Shown here: positions 15,002-21,571 of the stretch, piece after piece | Layout of the letters: every line of letters begins with the position of its first letter | Position numbering within the stretch: position 1 is the stretch's first letter | Assembly (NCBI GenBank): GCA_903912445.1 | Contig: CAIWHP010000218.1 | Coordinates: 1 to 36,328, forward strand | Origin: an uncultured Lentisphaerota bacterium | GTDB lineage: Bacteria > Verrucomicrobiota > Kiritimatiellia > CAIQIC01 | Direction of reading: 5' to 3' | Length of the DNA: 36,328 nt | The notes under the pieces: generated by a model | Seen by the model: only the letters and a program-made list of their open reading frames with translations | Databases searched by the model: none | Told to the model about the DNA's origin: nothing | Made by a program: the position numbers and the translations under genes

Positions 15002-15260
15002 TCAGGGCCCGATCCAGACTTCGCGCTGACGCGGCCCATCGAACTCGCAGAAGAAAATGCCCTGCCAGGTGCCGAGTTGGAGGCGACCGCCTTCGAGGAG
15101 TACGCGGACGCTGCTCCCCATCAGGCTGGCCTTGAGGTGCGCGGCGCTGTTGCCCTCGCCGTGGTGATAGTCGCCGCGCCACGGCACGAGGCGCTCGAGC
15201 GCGGTCGTGAGGTCGCGCACCACGTCCGGGTCGGCGTTTTCGTTGATGGTGATGGATGAT
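15002..15260 (-). pseudogene. yjbQ: yjbQ (UPF0047), C-terminal fragment of an interrupted gene
   Basis: This is the distal half of a YjbQ-family gene (secondary thiamine-phosphate synthase / UPF0047). The frame reads ITINENADPDVVRDL, then WRGDYHHGEGNSAAHLKASL, GSSVRVLLEGGRLQLGTWQG and a normal stop. The matching first half lies at 15893-16048 on the same strand, 0.65 kb upstream. Together the two halves give a full-length family member with the NENADPD and TWQG motifs. The fragment has no start of its own apart from a GTG at 15223, so it is probably dead. Confidence 0.85.
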
Positions 15261-15302
15261 TCTTGGTTGCCAACCCAGCCGAACTACAAGCGGCGGTCAT
15301 TC

Positions 15303-15698
15303 TCATTTCGTGGATGGAGGGGACTCTTCGTTCTGAATGGATTTTGATGGTGGGAACTTCGCGGATGAAAGGGGATTTCGGTTTCGCCCCAATAAAGACA
15401 TGCAGGCATCCAGAATTGCAGCGAAAAGCCAACCCGATGCTAAGGCAATGAGTCCGCAGCAAATGGTTAGTATAGTTATAAGCCCTAATCCATTCACAAG
15501 CTCTTCCGCCCACCCATCCCCCTTGTCGGCCACAACGTACTTGAAAAAACAAGCCCAAAGGTCAAAGAGAGACAATTGCTCTCCTTTCAACTCAAGCCAC
15601 TTGACACAGCTCAAAGCGACGAACACCACAGCAGCTAAAATCAATATTGCGTTTCGATGAGGATGAATCTTCAAATGTATTGCGCTTGAAAATTGCAT
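15303..15698 (-). CDS. Small membrane protein of unknown function inside the yjbQ interruption
   Basis: Not recognised. The 131-residue frame begins at ATG 15698 (a GTG at 15710 is also possible). It has two clear hydrophobic segments: ILILAAVVFVALSCVKWL near residue 20, and a long one rich in Leu/Ile/Gly (ITILTICCGLIALASGWLFA) near 75-95. The tail is polar and ends in ESPPSTK. Base composition is visibly richer in AT than the flanking genes, which suggests transfer from elsewhere. It lies entirely within the DNA that splits yjbQ, just downstream of a phosphoribosyltransferase-like remnant on the same strand. I cannot say whether it is expressed. Confidence 0.5.
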   Translation of the reverse strand: MQFSSAIHLKIHPHRNAILILAAVVFVALSCVKWLELKGEQLSLFDLWACFFKYVVADKGDGWAEELVNGLGLITILTICCGLIALASGWLFAAILDACMSLLGRNRNPLSSAKFPPSKSIQNEESPPSTK

Positions 15699-15717
15699 AT
15701 TCAACCCCACGCAACCA

Positions 15718-15895
15718 TCATGAGCAAACCTTTGCAGCCCCCGCTTCCTTCAACACGCATGACATCATATGCAAGGTCGCGCCTGCCGTCATCACATCAT
15801 CCGCCTTCCTGTCGAACGTATTCATTGGCGCAACGTAGGCTTGGCCAGCAGGTCGGTCAAGCACGGAACGGACAGATTTATTGGTTTGGCGCGGC
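15718..15895 (-). pseudogene. Remnant of a phosphoribosyltransferase (ComF-like) gene
   Basis: On the minus strand one frame reads NTFDRKADDVMTAGATLHMM and CVLKEAGAAKV before a stop at 15718. DDVMTAGATL matches the PRPP-binding loop of phosphoribosyltransferases such as ComF. Just upstream, in another frame, LTDLLAKPTLRQ resembles the preceding segment of the same family, so a frameshift seems to separate the pieces. No start or full domain is present. It sits inside the DNA that interrupts yjbQ. Assigning it to ComF rather than another PRTase is a guess. Confidence 0.4.
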
Positions 15896-16048
15896 CACTT
15901 CGTTTTTCGTTATCCCTGCCGTCGTATGTGGGATGAACACGGTCAGCGAGCCGTCCTGGAAACCCACCTCGCGTGCCGCCGCCTGGACCAACGGGGTGAT
16001 GTTGATGAAGTCGGTCCGGCCACCGGTCTGGATAGATAAAACTTTCAT
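15893..16048 (-). pseudogene. yjbQ: yjbQ (UPF0047), N-terminal fragment of an interrupted gene
   Basis: The start (MKVLSIQTGGRTDFINIT, ATG at 16048) and first third of a YjbQ-family protein, ending with VFIPHTTAGIT. After that the family motif NENADPD is lost; the frame runs through KNEVAAPNQ and stops at 15878. The remaining two thirds lie at 15002-15260. The homologous sequence breaks off exactly where the second fragment picks up, with Ile-Thr encoded on both sides. It diverges from the CNNM gene at 16128. Confidence 0.85.
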
Positions 16049-16127
16049 TGCCACGGCGGCTAGTATAGGAAAACGGGTGCTGGACGCAACGCCAAGGTTG
16101 GAATCGTCCAGCTCAGAGAGCCGGAAC

Positions 16128-17624
16128 ATGCTGCTATTCTATATCGGACTGCTGGTGGTGCTGCTGCTGCTGAACGCCTTCTTCGTGCTGGCGGAGTTTG
16201 CCGCCGTGCGCCTGCGCGGCACGCAAATCACAGCCATGCATGAGCACCACCCGCGCGAAGCGCGCCTGCTGCGCCATATCCATGACCGGCTTGACGAGTA
16301 TCTTTCCGTCTGCCAGCTGGGCATCACCTTTGCCAGCATCGGGCTGGGCTTCGTCGGCGAGCCGGCGATTGCCCGGCTGTTCGAGCCGCTGTTTGGCCAC
16401 GCCGCTGCCGCGCACGCCGTCTCCATCGCGATCAGCTACATCCTGGTCTCCTGCCTGCACATTCTGCTGAGCGAGCAACTGCCCAAGTGCATCGCCATCC
16501 GCTTCTCGGAAAAATCCGCGCTGCTGACAGCCCTGCCGCTGATCTGGTCGCGGCGCATCCTCTACCTGCCGCATACCTTCCTCAACGGCTCCGCCCAGCT
16601 GCTCCTGCGGATGCTTGGCCTCTCCGCCGTCTCGCGCGACATGGCCCCCTCCGAGGCCGAGGTGCGCGTCATCCTCGACAAGTTCCAGCAGGAAGGCGTG
16701 ATGTCGTTTCGCCGCCTGTTGCTCATGGAGAACGTCTTCGACTTCGGCACGGTCCTTGTGCGCGACGAAATGCGCAGCCTGAACCAGGTCGTAGCCTTGT
16801 ATACCGACCATCCTTGGGAGGAAAATCGCAACAAGATCCTGACGACCACCTTCTCGCGCTATCCCTTGCTCGGGGGCGACCCGCCGCGCGCGCTCGGTGT
16901 CGTCCACCTGAAGGATCTGCTGTTCAAGGACACGCCTTGGCCCGAACCGGTGGACCTCAAGGCCATCGCCCGCAAGACCTATCTGGCCCCGCCCGACATG
17001 CCGCTGGAGCAACTTCTGACCGAACTGCGTCGCCGCCGTATCCACATGGCCCTGGTGCAGGACACGCAGGGGGCACTCTGTGGCCTGATCACCATGGAGG
17101 ATATCCTCGAGCAACTGGTCGGGGCCATTGAGGATGAGTTTGAACGTGATGCGCCGCTGCGCCTCGGGGACGTGCTGCGCGAGGACCGCGTACTGCTCGA
17201 TGTGCAGGCTGGCGATGCCGCGGGAGCGATTGCAGAAATCATCCGCCGCGTGCCCACCGATGACCTGCCAGCGGACAAGGCGGTGCTCACCGAAGCCGTG
17301 CTGGCGCGTGAGCGCAGCCTTTCCACCTATCTAGGCGAGGATCTTGCCGTTCCACATGCGCGCTTCGAAAACCTCAAAAATGCCGTGCTCTGTTTTGCCT
17401 GCGCACCCGCGGGCGTCGTCTTCGATCCCGCCAAGCCGGATGAAAAAGCCCATGTGCTTTTCCTGCTGCTAACGCCGGCTTCCGCACCACGCCTGCAAAC
17501 CAAACTGCTCGCGCGGATTGCAAACCTGCGCGAAAGTTCCTACGTCTGGGACCGCTTGCTGGGTGCCACGACCCCCGCGGCCGCCCTCGAAGCCATCCGC
17601 AGCGGCGATGAACTGGGCACCTGA
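16128..17624 (+). CDS. CNNM (DUF21) - CBS pair - PTS EIIA-type fusion membrane protein
   Basis: Predicted inner-membrane ion (Mg/Co or Na) transport or regulatory protein, 498 residues. Residues 1-190 are a CNNM/DUF21 domain: LVVLLLLNAFFVLAEFAAVR, SVCQLGITFASIGLGFVGEP and LHILLSEQLPKCIAIRF. Residues about 200-330 form a CBS pair, ending in MALVQDTQGALCGLITMEDI. The C-terminal part (about 345-495) is a PTS EIIA type-2 (fructose/mannitol/Ntr) domain: RERSLSTYLGEDLAVPHARF, with the phosphorylatable His at residue 410, and HVLFLLLTPASAPRLQTKLL. In typical hemolysin/CorC proteins this end is a CorC_HlyC domain, so the EIIA replacement is unusual. The ATG at 16128 starts just before the first membrane helix. 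Confidence 0.88.
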   Translation: MLLFYIGLLVVLLLLNAFFVLAEFAAVRLRGTQITAMHEHHPREARLLRHIHDRLDEYLSVCQLGITFASIGLGFVGEPAIARLFEPLFGHAAAAHAVSIAISYILVSCLHILLSEQLPKCIAIRFSEKSALLTALPLIWSRRILYLPHTFLNGSAQLLLRMLGLSAVSRDMAPSEAEVRVILDKFQQEGVMSFRRLLLMENVFDFGTVLVRDEMRSLNQVVALYTDHPWEENRNKILTTTFSRYPLLGGDPPRALGVVHLKDLLFKDTPWPEPVDLKAIARKTYLAPPDMPLEQLLTELRRRRIHMALVQDTQGALCGLITMEDILEQLVGAIEDEFERDAPLRLGDVLREDRVLLDVQAGDAAGAIAEIIRRVPTDDLPADKAVLTEAVLARERSLSTYLGEDLAVPHARFENLKNAVLCFACAPAGVVFDPAKPDEKAHVLFLLLTPASAPRLQTKLLARIANLRESSYVWDRLLGATTPAAALEAIRSGDELGT

Positions 17625-17653
17625 CCGGCACGAGCTGCCAGCCCGGCCAAGCG

Positions 17654-17938
17654 TTGTCCAAGGCCTGGCATAACCATCCTGTCGCCTTTCCCGGCGCCGG
17701 GAAACTACTCGGCGACAAGGGCACGGATGCATTCGAGCTGAAGACGATGACCTGCCGCGTAGTCATGACGCCGCGCGAGCAGCTCCTCCATGTCAATGCG
17801 GAGACGCCGGTCGAGCAGATCCTCGAGCTCGCGCGCACCAAGAACGTCAGCCGCCTGCCCGTGCGCGACGAGGCGAAGCAGCCGTTCATCGGCCTGATCA
17901 CCCTCACCGATGTGCTCGACGAAATCCTAGGCACGTGA
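17654..17938 (+). pseudogene. Truncated CNNM paralogue: single CBS domain remnant
   Basis: The frame contains FELKTMTCRVVMTPREQLLH, then TKNVSRLPVRDEAKQPFIGL and ITLTDVLDEILGT. These match the CBS portion that follows the DUF21 domain in CNNM proteins. The membrane domain is absent; the upstream part of the frame is repeat-like (TCCAAGGCCTGG near 17655) and non-homologous. An ATG at 17747 could give a 63-residue single-CBS protein. It starts 30 nt after the full CNNM fusion gene on the same strand, so it is probably the end of a second paralogue lost by deletion. A working small CBS protein is the alternative. Confidence 0.6.
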
Positions 17939-17940
17939 GC

Positions 17941-17990
17941 TTTCCAGACCTTGGAAACTTTCGCCATCATTTTTTCCAAGGTCTGGAAAA
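17941..17990. terminator. Paired palindromes forming a perfect 17-bp hairpin
   Basis: TTTCCAGACCTTGGAAA (17941-17957) and TTTCCAAGGTCTGGAAA (17973-17989) are exact reverse complements around a 15-nt loop. It starts 2 nt after the CBS stop codon. No gene runs in from the right for 150 nt. The fold and position suit a terminator or mRNA 3'-end structure. It is the cleanest copy of the family described at 708, 6063 and 32732. Confidence 0.65.
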
Positions 17991-18140
17991 CCGGACGGGG
18001 TACGGGGATGATCTTTGCAAGCGCTGCCGGCGGTGCGCCCGCTACCACAGAGCCAGTCGCGCAACAGTCAGTCCGCTGTGGGCGGGGCTTTCCCAACCAA
18101 GCACACAACACACCCTGAGCACCATTTTTATCCTCAGAAC

Positions 18141-18827
18141 TCACCCCGCCGCGGCCAGCCGCAGCTGGTTGCCGAGGATGTGCGCCGCGCGCGTCGGCTC
18201 CGGCAGGCGGTAGCGCGCGGCGCAGCGCAGGACCAGCTCCGCCGCGCCCGCCAGCTCGGCGCGGTGGCCGGTGCTGATGTACATCGGCTGCACGCCCGTG
18301 CGCGTGCGCACCGCGAGGCCGACCGTTTCGCCGCGATGGACCAGCGGCGCGGTCGCACCGCGCCGCGCCGGCAAGCTGGCATGCACGCCACACAGGATGC
18401 TTTTGGCGCAGCCGATCGTCGGCAGCTCGAGCAACCAGCCGAGATGGCACGCCAGGCCAAAGCGGCGCGGATGCGCCAGCCCTTGCCCATCCACCAGCAC
18501 CACGTCGGGGGTCACGGGGAGTTTGCGGAAGCAGGCCAGCAGCGGCGGGATCTCGCGGAACGAGAGCAGGCCCGGCACGTAGGGGAACCGGGCGCGGTCT
18601 ACCGCCGTCGCCTGCGCCACCAGCTCCAGGCCCGGCAACCGGAGCACGACCACGGCCGCGAAGAGGCGGTCGCTGTGCTTGTCATAGGAAACATCGGTGC
18701 CCGCGATCAGCGCACCGTCGCCCGGCGGGGGCAGCAAGGCCACGACGACCTTGCCGCGCAGCCGCTCCTGCAACGCGATGGCCGCGCGCGGCGTCAGGTC
18801 CCAGCGATGGCGATGGGCAATCTGCAT
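18141..18827 (-). CDS. nfi: Endonuclease V (deoxyinosine 3'-endonuclease)
   Basis: Repairs deaminated adenine by cutting DNA at the second phosphodiester bond 3' to inosine. The 228-residue length and motifs fit the family: GTDVSYD (with the catalytic Asp, about 43-49), RFPYVPGLLSFREIPPLL, VVLVDGQGLAHPRRFGLACH (second Asp and substrate residues), LPTIGCAKS, and PMYISTGHRAEL near the end, then PEPTRAAH. It follows mutY in the same direction with a hairpin repeat between them, so two base-damage repair genes are adjacent. The ribosome binding site is weak. Confidence 0.95.
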   Translation of the reverse strand: MQIAHRHRWDLTPRAAIALQERLRGKVVVALLPPPGDGALIAGTDVSYDKHSDRLFAAVVVLRLPGLELVAQATAVDRARFPYVPGLLSFREIPPLLACFRKLPVTPDVVLVDGQGLAHPRRFGLACHLGWLLELPTIGCAKSILCGVHASLPARRGATAPLVHRGETVGLAVRTRTGVQPMYISTGHRAELAGAAELVLRCAARYRLPEPTRAAHILGNQLRLAAAG

Positions 18828-18840
18828 GATGTGCTTTCAC

Positions 18841-18910
18841 AGGGGCGCAGTCTTGCTGCACCCGTCTTCACGCAACCAGCGCACATTGGGCGCAGCAAGA
18901 CTGCGCCCCT
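18841..18910. repeat. Long hairpin element, copy 1 (19-bp perfect arms)
   Basis: AGGGGCGCAGTCTTGCTGC (18841-18859) is exactly repeated in inverse at 18892-18910, around a 32-nt loop. It fills the gap between mutY and endonuclease V. A second copy with matching arms and a related loop is at 35527-35600. REP/BIME- or MITE-like. Confidence 0.9.
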
Positions 18911-18913
18911 ACA

Positions 18914-20020
18914 TCAAAACTCCGGCGCCTGCACGCCGCGCAGCGCGGCGATGATGTGCAGGTCGGCGCGCGAGAACGGCTTGTCCCGCAGCCTGGCCAA
19001 CGGCACCCAGTCGATGTCCAGGCATTGGAGGCGCTGCGGCTTGCCGCGGGCGATCCGGCACCAGTGCGCATGCAGCGCGATCGTGAAATGGCTGTAGGCA
19101 TGGTGCACCACCGTCACGCACGGCCCGACGCGCACCGCGATGCCCAGCTCTTCCTTGAGCTCGCGGGCGATGCACTGCTCCATCGTCTCGCCCGGCTCCT
19201 GCTTGCCGCCGGGAAATTCCCAGAGCCCGCCCAGCATCTCGTGTTCGTGCCGCCGCGCAACCAGCAACTCGCCGCGCCGGTTGATGATGACGCCCGCGCC
19301 GACGATCTTGTGCGGCAGCTTCTTCTTCGCGGCTTTCGTCGGGAAATTTTCCGGCTGGCCATCGGCATAGCCCTGGCAGCTTTTCATCAGCGGGCAGTGC
19401 GGGCAATCCGGCTGGCGCGGCGTGCAGCAGAGCGCGCCGAGTTCCATCAGCGACTCGTTGAACTCCCCGGCCCGGCCGTGCGGCAGCAGCGCATCGACCC
19501 AGGCCTGCAGCCGCTTTTTCGCCGGCCCGCCGCGCGGATCACCGCCAAAGGCAAACACCCGGCAGAGCACGCGCGCCACGTTGCCATCCACGACGGCCAC
19601 ATCGAGGTTGAACGCCAGGCTGCCGACCGCCGCCGCGGTATAGGGGCCGACGCCCGGCAGCGCGAGCAGGCCCTCGAAGGTCTGTGGAAATTTCCCGCCG
19701 CATTGCGCGACGAGCCACTGCGCCGTCTGGTGCGCGCGCCGGGCGCGGGAGTAGTAGCCCAGCCCTTCCCAGAGCTTGAGCACGTCCTGCTGCCCCGCCG
19801 CCGCCAGCGCCTTCAGACTGGGAAAGCGCTTCATGAAGCGCAGGAAATAGTCGCGCGCCTGCTCGACGCGCGTCTGCTGGAGCATCAGCTCGGAAATCCA
19901 GACGCGATAGGGCGTGCGCTGCTCCCGCCACGGCATCTCCCGCTTGTGCTTCCGGAACCACCGAGGAAGCTCCTGCTGAAAACCGCGCCGCACGTCGGCG
20001 GTGATAAGTATGGCTCGCAT
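18914..20020 (-). CDS. mutY: A/G-specific adenine DNA glycosylase MutY
   Basis: Removes adenine mispaired with 8-oxoguanine or guanine. The 368-residue protein has the HhH-GPD glycosylase domain: PWREQRTPYRVWISELMLQQ (with the catalytic Glu near residue 44), ALPGVGPYTAAAVGS (helix-hairpin-helix, about 120-134), and VVDGNVARV with the catalytic Asp near 145. The four [4Fe-4S] cysteines are at about 199, 206, 209 and 215 (C-x6-C-x2-C-x5-C). The C-terminal NUDIX-like domain shows GGKQEPGETMEQCIARELKE, an intact Nudix box, as in MutY enzymes that recognise 8-oxoG through this end. The ATG at 20020 is chosen; the open frame upstream is not protein-like. Confidence 0.95.
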   Translation of the reverse strand: MRAILITADVRRGFQQELPRWFRKHKREMPWREQRTPYRVWISELMLQQTRVEQARDYFLRFMKRFPSLKALAAAGQQDVLKLWEGLGYYSRARRAHQTAQWLVAQCGGKFPQTFEGLLALPGVGPYTAAAVGSLAFNLDVAVVDGNVARVLCRVFAFGGDPRGGPAKKRLQAWVDALLPHGRAGEFNESLMELGALCCTPRQPDCPHCPLMKSCQGYADGQPENFPTKAAKKKLPHKIVGAGVIINRRGELLVARRHEHEMLGGLWEFPGGKQEPGETMEQCIARELKEELGIAVRVGPCVTVVHHAYSHFTIALHAHWCRIARGKPQRLQCLDIDWVPLARLRDKPFSRADLHIIAALRGVQAPEF

Positions 20021-20245
20021 GGTGCAAGTATATCGCTTTACCCCTGACCGCCAAGAACGCAGTCTCAACACAAGGCCGACAGGAGCCATTGCTCTCGCCT
20101 CCGACATTTGGCGCCATCAGGATCGCGCAGGAAATACAGCAAGCGCGAAAAGCCGGCCCGGGGTCAGGTGCTGTCCGCAACGGAAGGCCGCCAGCAGGGC
20201 GTCCCTGCGATCTTGTCACGGTGGGTTATCGAAGACGGCAGGGGC

Positions 20246-21097
20246 CTAAAAATGCACGCCCAGTTTCGCGCCGACAATGGTGGCCTTGGAATCCGGCTGA
20301 TAGGCGTAGCTGGCCGCGCCTAACGCAACCCGGTCTGACTGGGGGTATTTCAAGGTTTCGACGAAGAGCGAGGCTGTCAGCCACTTATAATTGAGGCCGC
20401 CCTCGGCACAAAGCGAAACCGCTTTCCCGGGCTTGAGATCGATGTCAGATGGGCCGCCACTTTCCGACAAGTCAACGCGCTCTTGGTTGTAAACAGGAAG
20501 TTTCACGGAAAACTTACCGAAGATTTCACAGTCCTGATGGAACCGGACACCGGCACCCACGCCCAACAGCCCATAAACAGACGCCCATGTTTCCGTATAA
20601 CCATGCTCGCCGACTTTATCATCCGACAACCGTTTGTCGAAATCGCGTCTCCAAACACGAACGCCCATGCCGGCATAGGGCTTTACATATAGGTTCGGTG
20701 TGAGAGGAATTTTCAAGGCCACATCGCCCGAGCCCGTGACCCCAACATATGAATTGTTCCCTTTATAGGGTGCAATGAGCGTACCCCGTTCATCTTGTAA
20801 AAACCCATCGTAATCAACATTGCCCAAGAAAAACTCGCCGTTGCCCTCGATCCAAAGAACCTGAGTTATGCCCAAGCCTACGTCTCCACCAAGGCCGAAT
20901 AACGGGCCGGTTTCCTTGACAACCTCCCGCCCCGTCCCGTCCGTTTCCCGCCAGTCATAGTTCTCGACCAGTCCGTACAGACGGACATCGTAGCGTTTAG
21001 CTGCAGGTTGCCCTGCAGCACGAGACGGTTCTTGCGCTGGGGCTGGGCATAACGTGACGGTGGCCATACACAGCAGGAAAGGAAGAATTTTTTTCAT
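20246..21097 (-). CDS. Outer-membrane beta-barrel-like protein of unknown function
   Basis: Not assigned to a named family. The 283-residue protein has a signal peptide (MKKILPFLLCMATVTLCPAPAQ). The rest alternates polar and hydrophobic residues, with many glycines and aromatic residues as in beta-strands (YDVRLYGLVENYDW, GLGGDVGLGITQVLWIEGNG, VYGLLGVGAGVRF). It ends in a strand closing on phenylalanine (TIVGAKLGVHF), the usual C-terminal signature recognised by the BAM machinery. An eight- to ten-strand barrel would fit the length. GC is lower than in the neighbouring repair genes. The ribosome binding site is weak. Confidence 0.7.
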   Translation of the reverse strand: MKKILPFLLCMATVTLCPAPAQEPSRAAGQPAAKRYDVRLYGLVENYDWRETDGTGREVVKETGPLFGLGGDVGLGITQVLWIEGNGEFFLGNVDYDGFLQDERGTLIAPYKGNNSYVGVTGSGDVALKIPLTPNLYVKPYAGMGVRVWRRDFDKRLSDDKVGEHGYTETWASVYGLLGVGAGVRFHQDCEIFGKFSVKLPVYNQERVDLSESGGPSDIDLKPGKAVSLCAEGGLNYKWLTASLFVETLKYPQSDRVALGAASYAYQPDSKATIVGAKLGVHF

Positions 21098-21143
21098 AGT
21101 TAAAAGCTACTTACCTCTACTCGCGAAAACCACCCGCCTGATT

Positions 21144-21524
21144 CTACGCATTGTAGATCAAGGTGCGCTTCGTTTTGAGGCCACAGCGGGCGGACTGACA
21201 AGCACGCAACGCGGGCGCAGGGCCTGCGCACGAGAAAAGACCGCAGATGGGTATCCGCGTATACCGCGCTATCAGGTTGAGCAACTGCTCCGAGGGGAAG
21301 CGCCGGCCCGTTTCCCAATGTCCCCAGGTGGCTGTGGCAACTCCGAGTTGCCGGGCCACAGTTTTCAAGGGTAACCCCTGCTGCTTCCGCCAAGTCCGTA
21401 ACCGGCCGGCGAGAATGCTGCGGGCCGTTTCCCCGCACAAATATTTGCGGGTTGTCGGGAGGGTCATGCCGCAACCCGCAACCGGGCGCCGGCAAGCGGC
21501 AACCTTATTTTTTCCGCGCTTCAT
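21144..21524 (-). CDS. Small XRE-type helix-turn-helix protein
   Basis: Probable DNA-binding regulator of 126 residues. The HTH is clear: ILAGRLRTWRKQQGLPLKTV (helix 1-2), ARQLGVATATWGHWETGRRF (recognition helix and WE-G-RFP turn), then LLNLIARYTRIPICGLF. This WExGxRFP...YTxIPxC form is a recurrent subtype in PVC bacteria by my recollection. The tail is short and basic. The start is uncertain: ATG 21524 has GGAGC upstream, ATG 21467 would give a protein beginning closer to the HTH. It lies 47 nt downstream of priA on the same strand; the longer open frame through priA is a shadow. Its target is unknown. Confidence 0.7.
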   Translation of the reverse strand: MKRGKNKVAACRRPVAGCGMTLPTTRKYLCGETARSILAGRLRTWRKQQGLPLKTVARQLGVATATWGHWETGRRFPSEQLLNLIARYTRIPICGLFSCAGPAPALRACQSARCGLKTKRTLIYNA

Positions 21525-21571
21525 CGTTCGACAGGCTCCGTTCACTGTCCTGCGGTTTGCCTTGTCCTTTT

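Noticed and set aside
15245-15903. An integron cassette or ordinary insertion sequence splitting yjbQ
   Set aside because: No attC-type site, integrase, transposase or clear terminal inverted repeats could be seen.
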